A stretch of 17,108 bases of DNA from Kangiellaceae bacterium. GTDB lineage: Bacteria > Pseudomonadota > Gammaproteobacteria > Enterobacterales > Kangiellaceae. The stretch lies in contig JAUUYO010000034.1 in assembly GCA_030590405.1 (NCBI GenBank), positions 1 to 17,108 of the forward strand. The letters are read 5' to 3'. The notes under the pieces were generated by a model. That model made no database searches. It was given only the letters and a program-made list of their open reading frames with translations, and was not told the origin of the DNA. The position numbers were made by a program, and so were the translations under genes. The stretch's first letter is position 1; each line of letters opens with the position of its first letter. This document shows positions 7,446 through 14,558 of the stretch, piece after piece.

Positions 7446-8327
7446 TTACAAATGAGTTCTTAACTCAAATAACTCCGGAAAAAAGCTGATATCTAATGCT
7501 TTTTTTAAGAAACCTACACCACTCGATCCACCCGTGCCCATTTTGTTGCCAATAATTCGTTGCACGGTGTACATATGCTTAAAACGCCATTGTTGAAACG
7601 CGTCTTCAATATCGAGTAATTTTTCCGCTAGCTCATAAAGTTCAAAATACTTTTCCGAATTTTGATAGATTTTCAACCAGGCATTTAAGACTGATTTAGA
7701 AGCTTGATAAGGCTGACTAAAATCACGATTAAGAGCCTCTTCATCAATTGCCAAACCTTGTTTGTGCAAGATCTTAATAACTTCATCGTAAAGACTCGGT
7801 TTTTGCAATATACCCTTAAGCTCTGCATAAATTATCGGGTTACTCTCATGCACTTTAATCAACGACTCATTTTTATTACCTAATAAAAATTCAAGTTTGC
7901 GATAGCCATAAGATTGAAACCCGGAAGAATGGCCTAATGAGTCACGAAATTTAAGATAATCAACTGGCGTTAAAGTGGATAAAATACTCCAGGATTGCGT
8001 TAGCTGGCTGAGAATTTGTTTAACTCTGGAAATCACTTTAAAAGCGTGTCCAAAATCCAGATCCTGAACATTTTTAATTGCTTCATTCAGTTCAAACCCG
8101 GCCAACTTTAGCCATAACTCACTTGTCTGATGAATAGTAATAAATAACATTTCATCATGCACGTTTGAGCGTAAATCTTGCGCTGACAGTATTTGTTCCA
8201 AGCATAGATAATCGCCGTAAGACATATCATCATTAAAATCAGTATGAATAGAGTCTTCCATGTCTCTTACATTTTTCACTTCATCGTTTTCGCTAGTGTT
8301 TTTACTAGCATCATAGGGACAATTCAT
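7446..8327 (-). CDS. kynA: Tryptophan 2,3-dioxygenase (heme-dependent), embedded in the paa operon
   Basis: A 293-aa protein of the TDO family (bacterial members about 280-300). Family signatures are SYGDYLCLEQILSAQ (about 36-50), HDEMLFITIHQTSELWLKL (57-75) with H66 as the active-site histidine, FRDSLGHSSGFQS (127-139) with R128, the heme-ligand candidate H251 in FKHMYTVQRIIGNKMGTGG, and the GTGGSSGVGFL substrate loop. It oxidises L-tryptophan to N-formylkynurenine, the first step of the kynurenine pathway, in the cytoplasm. One small oddity is a Gly (SYGYR) where I expect Gln after the SGFQS motif. It is 39 bp after paaG and 90 bp before paaJ, all in one direction, with a purine-rich ribosome site. 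No kynB or kynU is in the window, so its place among phenylacetate genes is unexplained. Confidence 0.95.
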   Translation of the reverse strand: MNCPYDASKNTSENDEVKNVRDMEDSIHTDFNDDMSYGDYLCLEQILSAQDLRSNVHDEMLFITIHQTSELWLKLAGFELNEAIKNVQDLDFGHAFKVISRVKQILSQLTQSWSILSTLTPVDYLKFRDSLGHSSGFQSYGYRKLEFLLGNKNESLIKVHESNPIIYAELKGILQKPSLYDEVIKILHKQGLAIDEEALNRDFSQPYQASKSVLNAWLKIYQNSEKYFELYELAEKLLDIEDAFQQWRFKHMYTVQRIIGNKMGTGGSSGVGFLKKALDISFFPELFELRTHL

Positions 8328-8366
8328 TTTTTCTCTCTACTTTCCTTTAGTCGGTTTAGGCTTAAA

Positions 8367-9155
8367 CTATTTACCTTTGAAAGATGGTTCACGTTTTTCA
8401 ATAAATGCCGCCACCCCTTCCTTATAATCATGGCTTCGACCTAAATGTTGCATTGCTTTGCGCTCTCTTTCAAGCTGCTCGTTTAAACTATAGTCAAAGG
8501 AAGTGTGAACTAATTCTTTTATATTGGCCAACGCTTCGGTTGGTTGAGTGGCTAAATAACGAGTTAGCTTTTGTGCTTCTTCTATCAAAGCTTTATCATC
8601 TACTACCTGATAAATAAGGCCCCACTGCTCTGCTTGTTCAGCTTTTAATTTGTTACCTAACATTGCCAGCGCTTTTGCCCGCGGTAAACCGAGTGCACGA
8701 GTAAAATGCCAGGAACTGCCCGAATCAGGCACTAGCCCCACTTTGGCAAAAGAAAGAATAAACGAGGCTGAACGTGCGGCAATCACAATGTCGCAGGCCA
8801 TGACTAAACTTGCACCAGCTCCCGCCGCCACACCATTAAGTGCGCAGATAACCGGCATCTTAAGATTAGTTATTCTGCGGATCAATGGATTGTAAAACTT
8901 CTCGACACTCATGCCCAAATCAGGCGCTTGACCATCAGCGCTGACTGCTCGATCATTTAGATCCTGGCCTGCACAAAAACCGCGACCAGCTCCGGTGATC
9001 ATTAAGCAACGTGTTTCACCATCGGTCGCAATATCATCTAATGCCGTCTGTAGTTCTTCATGCATTTGCACGTTGAAACTATTAAGTCGGTCAGGACGAT
9101 TAAGGGTTAAACTCGCAACGCCGTTATTTTTTTCTATTTTAATTGTTTTGTACAT
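8367..9155 (-). CDS. paaG: PaaG, 1,2-epoxyphenylacetyl-CoA isomerase
   Basis: A 262-aa crotonase-fold enzyme that converts the ring epoxide to oxepin-CoA. The family signature TGAGRGFCAGQDLNDR (54-69) and the following DLGMSVEKFYNPLIRR (79-94) are typical of PaaG rather than PaaF. The oxyanion-hole region is NGVAAGAGASL, and the catalytic Asp is D144 in KVGLVPDSGSSW, which sits where hydratases carry Glu. The C-terminus (GRSHDYKEGVAAFIEKREPSFKGK) is also PaaG-like. ATG at 9155 follows AGAGAGAAG, only 13 bp after the paaZ stop, so the two are surely cotranscribed. The usual partner crotonase PaaF is not present next to it. Confidence 0.95.
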   Translation of the reverse strand: MYKTIKIEKNNGVASLTLNRPDRLNSFNVQMHEELQTALDDIATDGETRCLMITGAGRGFCAGQDLNDRAVSADGQAPDLGMSVEKFYNPLIRRITNLKMPVICALNGVAAGAGASLVMACDIVIAARSASFILSFAKVGLVPDSGSSWHFTRALGLPRAKALAMLGNKLKAEQAEQWGLIYQVVDDKALIEEAQKLTRYLATQPTEALANIKELVHTSFDYSLNEQLERERKAMQHLGRSHDYKEGVAAFIEKREPSFKGK

Positions 9156-9168
9156 ATTCTTCTCTCTA

Positions 9169-11217
9169 TTAGTCCTTTTTCATCCGTTCAACTAACGTCA
9201 AAATATCATAAACCGCCACCGGTTCATTATGTTGATTAGTGACTTCCACCGCCCATACAACAATCCCAGTATCGTATTTATCATCGGGCTTTTTAGTTTT
9301 CTTGATTTTTCTTTTAGCAGTTAATTGTACTTGAATGGTATCGCCAATCCCCACGGGTTCAACAAAACGTAGATTATCTATTCCATAATTTGCAATCACT
9401 GGCCCCTGGCCCGGATCAACAAACATACCTGCAGCGGCTGAAATAACAAAATAGCCGTGAGCAACTCGTTTTTCAAAGAAAGAATCTTTAGCAGCAATTT
9501 CATCAAAATGTGCATAAAAATGATCACCCGATAAGCAACCGAAATTAACAATATCCGCTTCGGTGACAGTTCTTCGATGAGTAATTAATGTTTCACCGAT
9601 TTCTAATTCTTCAAAATATTTTCTAAAGGGGTGAACTCTATCCGTGGTAGTTTTTGCGCCTTTGGTATATTGATTGGTGATCGCCATAATCGATGTGGGC
9701 GATCCTTGAATAGCAGTTCGTTGCATATAGTGTTTAATTGCTCGTGAACCACCTAATTCTTCGCCGCCACCAGCGCGTCCAGGACCGCCATGAACCAAAC
9801 TGGCCAATGGCGAGCCATGGCCGGTGGATTCACTGGCACATTCGGCATCGAGCACTAACATTCGCCCATGATGTGATGCACTGGCGAGGATAATGTCTCT
9901 GGCATATTCAGGACTTTTTGTGATCACCGAACCAACTAAACTTCCTTTACCCATTTTGGCCAGTTGAATAGCCTGTTCAATCCCGTCATAAGGCATTAAG
10001 GTGCTGACCGGACCAAAGGCTTCGACTTCGTGAGCTGTAATATTATTAAAAGGATCGCTCGCTCTTAGCAGTGTTGGTGCCATAAATGCACCTTTATCGC
10101 TGTCTGCACCAATCAGTTGATAATCATCCATGCCACTTAGCAATGTTTCATTGCCTGTCATCAGTTTTTCAACCGCCGCCAGTACGTCATCCCGTTGAGA
10201 TTTACCAACCAATGCCCCCATGCGGGTTTCTTTTTGTCCCGGATCGCCAATCACGGTTGCTTGCAAACGCTTAATTAATGCCTCACTAACCGCTTCGGTC
10301 ATATTGAACGGCACAATGGCGCGGCGAATAGCGGTACATTTTTGGCCTGCTTTGGTGGTCATTTCTCTGGCGACTTCTTTAATGTAGAGATCAAATTCTG
10401 GATCATCTACCGTGACATCCGGCGCCAAAATACAACAATTAAGCGAATCAGCTTCCATGGTAAAAGGCACGCTTTTAGCGATAATATTCGGATGACTTTT
10501 CAGCTTGCGCCCGGTAGAAGCAGAACCAGTAAAGGTCACCACATCTTGCTCGTTAACATGATCGAGAATATCGCCAACACTTCCGCTAATCAGTTGTACT
10601 GTTCCTTTTGGCAGAATTTCGGATTCGACGATTGCTTTAACCACCGCTTCGGTCAAATAACAACTAACCGTTCCCGGTTTAACAATCACTGGCACGCCAG
10701 CAATAATACTTGGGGTAATTTTTTCCAGCATTCCCCACACCGGAAAGTTAAATGCATTGATATGCAGCGATACGCCTTCTTTAGAGGTTAGTATGTGCTG
10801 ACCAACAAAAGTGCCGTTGGCCGACAGTGGCTCCACTGGACCTTCGACAACAAAGGTATCGTTATTTAATTCTCGGCGGGCAATACCGGTATAACTAAAC
10901 ATGGTGCCGATACCGCCTTCAATATCCACCCAGGAGTCCGCTCGGGTTGCACCGGTCATATAAGAGATACGATAATAATCTTCTTTTCGATCCAGCAAGT
11001 ATTTGGCCAGCAGTTTGATCCGCTCAGCGCGATCATGAATGGTCAGTTTTCTGAGTTCAGGCCCGGCAACGCTACGTCCATACTCAAGGATCTGATCAAA
11101 ATCGGAATCCAGCGAGTGAACCTCGCCAATCAGCTTGTCATTGACCGAATTAACCAGAGTATCGACCCGCCCATTACCACTACACCATTCACCCTTCACA
11201 TAACTTTGTATTTTCAT
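9169..11217 (-). CDS. paaZ: PaaZ, bifunctional oxepin-CoA hydrolase / 3-oxo-5,6-dehydrosuberyl-CoA semialdehyde dehydrogenase
   Basis: A 682-aa two-domain protein of the usual length. Residues 1 to about 515 are an aldehyde dehydrogenase with general base E255 (PFTMEADSLN), nucleophile C294 (KAGQKCTAIRR) and the cofactor loop FTGSASTGRKL. Residues about 535-680 are a MaoC-like hot-dog (R)-hydratase domain, with D565 and H570 in CLSGDHFYAHFDE followed by RVAHGYFVISAAAGMF. The hydratase opens the oxepin-CoA ring to an aldehyde and the dehydrogenase oxidises it with NADP+. ATG at 11217 opens the first conserved strand (MKIQSYVKGEWCSG), but its ribosome site is weak. It is the first gene of the leftward operon, divergent from paaY. 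Confidence 0.97.
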   Translation of the reverse strand: MKIQSYVKGEWCSGNGRVDTLVNSVNDKLIGEVHSLDSDFDQILEYGRSVAGPELRKLTIHDRAERIKLLAKYLLDRKEDYYRISYMTGATRADSWVDIEGGIGTMFSYTGIARRELNNDTFVVEGPVEPLSANGTFVGQHILTSKEGVSLHINAFNFPVWGMLEKITPSIIAGVPVIVKPGTVSCYLTEAVVKAIVESEILPKGTVQLISGSVGDILDHVNEQDVVTFTGSASTGRKLKSHPNIIAKSVPFTMEADSLNCCILAPDVTVDDPEFDLYIKEVAREMTTKAGQKCTAIRRAIVPFNMTEAVSEALIKRLQATVIGDPGQKETRMGALVGKSQRDDVLAAVEKLMTGNETLLSGMDDYQLIGADSDKGAFMAPTLLRASDPFNNITAHEVEAFGPVSTLMPYDGIEQAIQLAKMGKGSLVGSVITKSPEYARDIILASASHHGRMLVLDAECASESTGHGSPLASLVHGGPGRAGGGEELGGSRAIKHYMQRTAIQGSPTSIMAITNQYTKGAKTTTDRVHPFRKYFEELEIGETLITHRRTVTEADIVNFGCLSGDHFYAHFDEIAAKDSFFEKRVAHGYFVISAAAGMFVDPGQGPVIANYGIDNLRFVEPVGIGDTIQVQLTAKRKIKKTKKPDDKYDTGIVVWAVEVTNQHNEPVAVYDILTLVERMKKD

Positions 11218-11305
11218 TCAGATTGCCACTAGCCGCCGGAAATATAATTTGATACAGAATAATAGCAAATATTCAATAATATGTAACGCATTGACTCGGC
11301 TAATC

Positions 11306-11324
11306 AAATTGGTCAAACCAATTT
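11306..11324. promoter_or_regulatory. Perfect palindrome of FadR/PdhR (GntR) operator type between paaZ and paaY
   Basis: AAATTGGTCAAACCAATTT is a perfect 8-bp inverted repeat with a three-base centre. It fits the TGGTNNNACCA pattern of FadR-subfamily GntR regulators and is close to the E. coli PdhR operator (ATTGGTnnnACCAAT) as I recall it. It covers the -35 position expected for the TATAAT at 11339-11344 in front of paaY, so a bound protein would block that promoter. It lies about 90 bp upstream of paaZ. It could equally be an activator site for the leftward operon. Which protein binds it is unknown. Confidence 0.55.
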
Positions 11325-11338
11325 TTCAGATTTAAGGG

Positions 11339-11344
11339 TATAAT
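11339..11344 (+). promoter_or_regulatory. Probable -10 box of the paaY promoter
   Basis: A consensus TATAAT, preceded by GGG, lies 37 bases upstream of the paaY ATG. No good TTGACA-like -35 exists at 16-18 bp spacing; that position falls inside the ACCAATTT arm of the palindrome at 11306-11324. This suggests a promoter that is weak or needs control at that site. On the other strand, facing paaZ, I see only poor candidates in the AT-rich stretch 11240-11290. Confidence 0.45.
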
Positions 11345-11381
11345 TCTCAGCTTATCGATAAATCATCACATTGGAAAAATT

Positions 11382-11969
11382 ATGCCCATTTATGCCTTAG
11401 AAAAGTTTATCCCGGTAGTCAAAGCTAATAGCTATATTCACCCAAGCGCTGAAATAATCGGCGATGTAATCATCGAAGAACACTGTTTTATCGGTCCCGG
11501 CGCGGTGCTGCGCGGTGATTTTGGGCGTATTTTTGTCGGCCATCACAGCAATATTCAAGATACCTGCGTGCTGCATAGTTTTCCTGATAAGGACTGCCAT
11601 TTAGAGCCTTATAGTCATATTGGGCATGGCGCGGTTTTGCATGGTTGCCGGATTGGCGAACATGTTTTGGTTGGTATGAATGCGGTTGTTATGGATGATG
11701 CAAAAATCGGCGCTGGATCTTTTGTGGCAGCCAGCTCATTTGTTCGTGCAGGCTTTGAATGTGAGCCTCGCTCGATGTTGATGGGCGTTCCTGCTAAGGT
11801 TACACGACAAGTCACTGAGCAGGAATTCGGTTGGAAAAAAACAGGGACTCAGGAATATGTTGAGCTTGGCGAGCGCTATTCCGCGAGTATTCGGGTCATT
11901 GAACCATTGCTCCAGGAGCAGCAAGATCGGCCTCGCTATCAGAACTCAACACATAAACCTAAAACTTAG
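11382..11969 (+). CDS. paaY: PaaY, hexapeptide-repeat (left-handed beta-helix) thioesterase of phenylacetate catabolism
   Basis: A 195-aa protein matching the length of E. coli PaaY (about 196). The start MPIYALEKFIPVV and the segment GPGAVLRGDFGRIFVG are typical of the family. Left-handed beta-helix hexapeptides run through residues about 20-135. Histidines of the gamma-carbonic-anhydrase-like metal site are seen in CVLHSFP and SHIGHGAVLHG. The C-terminus KVTRQVTEQEFGWKKTGTQEY is PaaY-like. PaaY is reported as a thioesterase that clears dead-end CoA esters, such as the tropone-type product of misdirected PaaZ. Here it is divergent from paaZ rather than joined to paaX as in the E. coli paaXY operon. 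The start is ATG after TTGGAAAAATT. Confidence 0.93.
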   Translation: MPIYALEKFIPVVKANSYIHPSAEIIGDVIIEEHCFIGPGAVLRGDFGRIFVGHHSNIQDTCVLHSFPDKDCHLEPYSHIGHGAVLHGCRIGEHVLVGMNAVVMDDAKIGAGSFVAASSFVRAGFECEPRSMLMGVPAKVTRQVTEQEFGWKKTGTQEYVELGERYSASIRVIEPLLQEQQDRPRYQNSTHKPKT

Positions 11970-12008
11970 GGCAGCCGTAAAAATTAATTTTTTGAAAGCT
12001 GCCCTTAG
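11965..12008 (+). terminator. Stem-loop over the paaY stop codon, possible terminator
   Basis: CTTAGGGCAGC (11965-11975) pairs with GCTGCCCTTAG (11998-12008) with a single mismatch, leaving a loop of about 22 bases that is AT-rich. The left arm includes the paaY stop codon. No T-run follows, so intrinsic termination is not assured; the stem may protect the paaY mRNA end instead. Confidence 0.35.
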
Positions 12009-12011
12009 GAA

Positions 12012-12110
12012 GTAGGTCGGATTAGGCGGTCTTTATTGCCGTAATCCGACGCGAGCATTAGACTGAGAATGGTGTATTACGGGCAAAAAAAACACTCTAA
12101 TACACCCTAC
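12012..12110. repeat. About 99-bp double-hairpin intergenic repeat between paaY and elbB
   Basis: The element opens GTAGG and closes CCTAC. It contains two perfect 9-bp stems: GTCGGATTA (12016-12024) with TAATCCGAC (12042-12050), and GGTGTATTA (12071-12079) with TAATACACC (12098-12106). Repeats of the GTAGGTCGGATTA and TAATACACCCTAC types are, to my recollection, scattered in many gammaproteobacterial genomes. It shares the GTAGG outer end with the repeat at 2164-2241. It fills most of the 182-bp gap in front of elbB; no gene fits there. Confidence 0.6.
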
Positions 12111-12151
12111 AAGCACAAAATCATTCTCGCGAAAAAAAACTGGAGATCAAA

Positions 12152-12805
12152 ATGAAAAATGTTGCGGTTATTTTATCTGGATGTGGTGTTTTTGACGGCA
12201 CCGAGATCCATGAAAGTGTTTTTACTTTGCTCGAACTGGAAAAAAATGGCGCAAACTACCAATGTTTTGCACCGGATATTGCGCAAGCACAAGTAGTGAA
12301 TCATTTAACAGGTGAGGTTGCTGAAGGCGAGTGTAGAAATGTGCTGGTCGAATCAGCACGTATCGTTCGCGGTAATGTCAAAGACGTCAGGCAAGCGAAG
12401 CCGGAGGACTTTGATGCCTTGATTTTTCCCGGCGGTTTTGGCGCGGCAAAAAATTTATCTGATTTTGCCGATAACGGGGCCGATTGCACAGTAAATAAAG
12501 ATGTTCTGAGTTTTGCCAAAGCCATGGCAAATAGCGATAAGCCGATTGGTTTTATTTGTATTTCGCCAGTTATGATCCCGCTAGTGTATGGCTCTGGAGT
12601 TAAAGGGACTATTGGAAACGATCTGGAAACGGCTAAAGCGATTGAAGCTATGGGCGGCGTACATATTGAATGCCCGGTTACCGAATTTGTAATTGATGAA
12701 GCTCGTAAAGTAGTGAGTACCCCAGCCTATATGCTGGCCGGGAATATGTTGGAAGCTTACAGCGGGATCCAAAAGTTAGTGGCTAAAGTGCTTGAGCTTG
12801 CCTAA
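12152..12805 (+). CDS. elbB: ElbB, DJ-1/PfpI-family glyoxalase (isoprenoid biosynthesis protein with amidotransferase-like domain)
   Basis: A 217-aa single-domain protein matching E. coli ElbB (about 217 aa). Family marks are ILSGCGVFDGTEIHESV (about 7-23) with the conserved E19-type acid, IFPGGFGAAKNLSDFA (91-106), and the nucleophile elbow with C136 in GFICISPVMIP. ElbB has glyoxalase III-like activity in vitro and was named for an effect on isoprenoid synthesis; its true role is uncertain. It stands alone, flanked by repeats, with ribosome site TGGAGAT in front of ATG. Function beyond family membership should not be assumed. Confidence 0.9.
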   Translation: MKNVAVILSGCGVFDGTEIHESVFTLLELEKNGANYQCFAPDIAQAQVVNHLTGEVAEGECRNVLVESARIVRGNVKDVRQAKPEDFDALIFPGGFGAAKNLSDFADNGADCTVNKDVLSFAKAMANSDKPIGFICISPVMIPLVYGSGVKGTIGNDLETAKAIEAMGGVHIECPVTEFVIDEARKVVSTPAYMLAGNMLEAYSGIQKLVAKVLELA

Positions 12806-12843
12806 GCAATAAGCTCACAGTTATTTGCCTGACTTGGCGTCTC

Positions 12844-12861
12844 TTGCTAAATAGTTAGCAA
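12844..12861 (+). terminator. Possible terminator hairpin after elbB
   Basis: TTGCTAA (12844-12850) and TTAGCAA (12855-12861) form a 7-bp stem with a four-base loop, 38 bases after the elbB stop, followed by an AT-rich stretch with TTTTG. The stem is weak. The remaining 12862-13015 holds no gene. A second imperfect hairpin (CTATCC/GGATAG, 12964-12987) lies just beyond the soxR stop and could end the soxR transcript, but also lacks a T-run. Confidence 0.35.
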
Positions 12862-13015
12862 ATAATATTTTGTTTCTTAATAGATATGTAATGAATAGAT
12901 GCTTTTAAGCTGGCTTTCGGTGTTTATTATTGGTCATTCAACAGTAGATATGGATAACCACGTCTATCCTCTGGTTACCTCGGATAGCGTATCAAGAAGA
13001 GAAATAACAGGCCTG

Positions 13016-13453
13016 CTACCGATTCAAAATGACCGCACCACTGCCTTGTGAAGCCAATTTATCCTCCTGGTTATAAATTGGGCAGTTTTTCATGGACAGG
13101 CAACCGCAACCAATGCAGCTGGTCATCGAATCGCGTAATTTTTCCATAAAAGCTATTCGAGCGTTGAGTTCATCGCGCCAACGGGTGGAGAGTTTTTCCC
13201 AATCCTTCGTCGATGGCGTGCGATTGTCAGGCAAAGTGGCTAAAGCTTTTTTTATTGATTCTAAACTCACACCGACTTTCTGCGCAGCTTTAATCACTGC
13301 TATCCGCCTCATGACATCCGCTTTATAGCGCCGTTGATTACCTTCATTTCGCCAGCTCTTGATTAAACCTTTTTGCTCGTAAAAATGCAGGGTACTCACT
13401 TTTACCCCGCATCGCTCGGCTACCCGCCCAACACTCAAAATTGCTTTTAGCAT
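13016..13453 (-). CDS. soxR: SoxR, redox-sensing MerR-family transcriptional activator
   Basis: A 145-aa regulator. The N-terminal winged-helix domain (SVGRVAERCGVKVSTLHFYE, then KGLIKSWRNEGNQRRYKADV) matches SoxR closely. A dimerisation helix follows, and the [2Fe-2S] cluster cysteines C113, C116, C118 and C124 stand in the exact SoxR motif CIGCGCLSMKNC. Oxidation of the cluster by redox-cycling compounds converts the bound protein into an activator by untwisting a promoter with a long spacer. ATG at 13453 has a strong GGAGGAAAT ribosome site. The gene diverges from the VOC/reductase pair, and the SoxR box lies in the 114-bp gap between them, so it may also control its own transcription. Confidence 0.96.
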   Translation of the reverse strand: MLKAILSVGRVAERCGVKVSTLHFYEQKGLIKSWRNEGNQRRYKADVMRRIAVIKAAQKVGVSLESIKKALATLPDNRTPSTKDWEKLSTRWRDELNARIAFMEKLRDSMTSCIGCGCLSMKNCPIYNQEDKLASQGSGAVILNR

Positions 13454-13495
13454 ATTTCCTCCGATAAGTAGCCTTAAGTTTAGTCAAAAAAAAGC

Positions 13496-13526
13496 TTTAC
13501 CTCAAGTTATGCTGAGGTATTACACT
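13496..13526 (+). promoter_or_regulatory. SoxR-dependent promoter with SoxR box and 19-bp spacer
   Basis: The near-palindrome CCTCAAGTTATGCTGAGG (13500-13517) agrees at 15 of 18 bases with the E. coli soxS operator as I recall it (CCTCAAGTTAACTTGAGG). It sits between -35 TTTACC (13496-13501) and -10 TACACT (13521-13526). The spacer of 19 bp, rather than 17, is the hallmark of MerR-family activated promoters. The direction and position, 42 bases before the ATG at 13568, show that the target is the VOC gene and the reductase after it. Confidence 0.9.
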
Positions 13527-13567
13527 AGTTAAAAATCAAATTAATTAGATTCAAAAGGAGTATAAAT

Positions 13568-13987
13568 ATGGTCCGTTTAGAGCACATAAATTTAGTGGTA
13601 TCAGATATCGAAGCCATGATTAGTTTTTACAAAGCAGCCTTTCCTCATTGGAAAATACGTGATGAAGACGATGCAGAGTGGTATGGGAAGCCGCGCCACT
13701 GGTTGCATTTTGGTGACGATTTTCAATACATCGCATTAAGTGATAATGGCGAAGGAAAGAACCGACAGCTCGAAGGACACTCTGTTGGCTTGGCCCATTT
13801 TGCTTATGTGGTGGATAATTTAGAAGAGGTGATTTCACGCTTAGTAAACGCTGGTTTTGAAATCGCAAAAGATGGCGCAGAATCCAGCTTTAGAAAAAAT
13901 ATTTATTTTGTCGACCCGGCCGGATTTGAAGTCGAGTTTGTTGAATATTTAAGCGATGTTCCAGCGCAACGTAATTCATCCATCTAA
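13568..13987 (+). CDS. VOC-superfamily (glyoxalase/bleomycin-resistance fold) protein, SoxR target
   Basis: A 139-aa single VOC module made of two beta-alpha-beta-beta-beta units. Possible metal ligands are H6 (RLEHINLVVSD), H77 (VGLAHFAYVVDN) and E123 in the YFVDPAGFEVEFVEY signature, so a metal-dependent enzyme (lyase, isomerase or dioxygenase-like) is possible. The substrate is not predictable. It has a strong AAAAGGAG ribosome site and is first behind the SoxR-controlled promoter, 24 bp ahead of an FMN reductase. This context suggests a role against redox-active or electrophilic compounds. The name glyoxalase describes the fold, not a shown activity. Confidence 0.85.
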   Translation: MVRLEHINLVVSDIEAMISFYKAAFPHWKIRDEDDAEWYGKPRHWLHFGDDFQYIALSDNGEGKNRQLEGHSVGLAHFAYVVDNLEEVISRLVNAGFEIAKDGAESSFRKNIYFVDPAGFEVEFVEYLSDVPAQRNSSI

Positions 13988-14011
13988 CCGAGTCAAAGCA
14001 GGAGCCACTCC

Positions 14012-14548
14012 ATGAAACTATTAGCCTTTGCTGCCAGTAATAACAGTCATTACATTAACCGCATATTGGCGAACTATGCGGCGAGCGCAATTCCGGTAGC
14101 CAAAATTGATACCCTTGATATTCATGATTATGAAATGCCAATCTTTAGCGATGAAAGAGAAAAACAGTTAGGCCAACCTGAAAAAGCACGTCGTTTTTAC
14201 CAAAAAATAACCGATGCCGATGCGCTTATCATTTCATTTGCTGAGCACAATGGAACTTATACCGCAGCATATAAAAATTTGTTTGACTGGACTTCTCGAA
14301 TTAACTCAAGAGTCTTTCAAAATAAACCCATGTTACTGCTTTCTACATCACCCGGCCTTGGAGGCGCGTCTAGCGTACTAGCAACGGCGGTGAAATCCGC
14401 CCCTTATTTCGCGGGCGATGTGGTGGCCAGTCTCTCGGTGCCTAGATTTTTTGATAATTTTGATTTAAAAAGAAACCAAATGATCAATACAGACTTTGAA
14501 ACCGAACTGTCAAACGCGGTTAAATTATTGACTAATAGAATTAACTGA
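14012..14548 (+). CDS. NAD(P)H-dependent FMN reductase / quinone reductase (flavodoxin fold), SoxR-module gene
   Basis: A 178-aa protein of the NADPH-dependent FMN reductase family (chromate reductase, azoreductase and ArsH-related members are 170-200 aa). The N-terminal strand and phosphate loop read LLAFAASNNSHYINR; the flavin-binding segment is FAEHNGTYTAAYKNLFDW (about 76-93); a later loop is STSPGLGGASSVL. These proteins bind FMN and pass electrons to quinones, flavins or metals in the cytoplasm. It follows the VOC gene by 24 bp with AGGAG as ribosome site, so both answer to the SoxR promoter. Direct SoxR control of quinone and flavin reductases is known in non-enteric bacteria. Exact substrate unknown. 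Confidence 0.88.
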   Translation: MKLLAFAASNNSHYINRILANYAASAIPVAKIDTLDIHDYEMPIFSDEREKQLGQPEKARRFYQKITDADALIISFAEHNGTYTAAYKNLFDWTSRINSRVFQNKPMLLLSTSPGLGGASSVLATAVKSAPYFAGDVVASLSVPRFFDNFDLKRNQMINTDFETELSNAVKLLTNRIN

Positions 14549-14558
14549 CAGACCGGTT

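Noticed and set aside
10342..10791. 149-codon plus-strand open frame opposite paaZ
   Set aside because: It lies wholly inside the well-supported paaZ dehydrogenase domain on the other strand, has no family-like motif and no ribosome site; it is a shadow frame.
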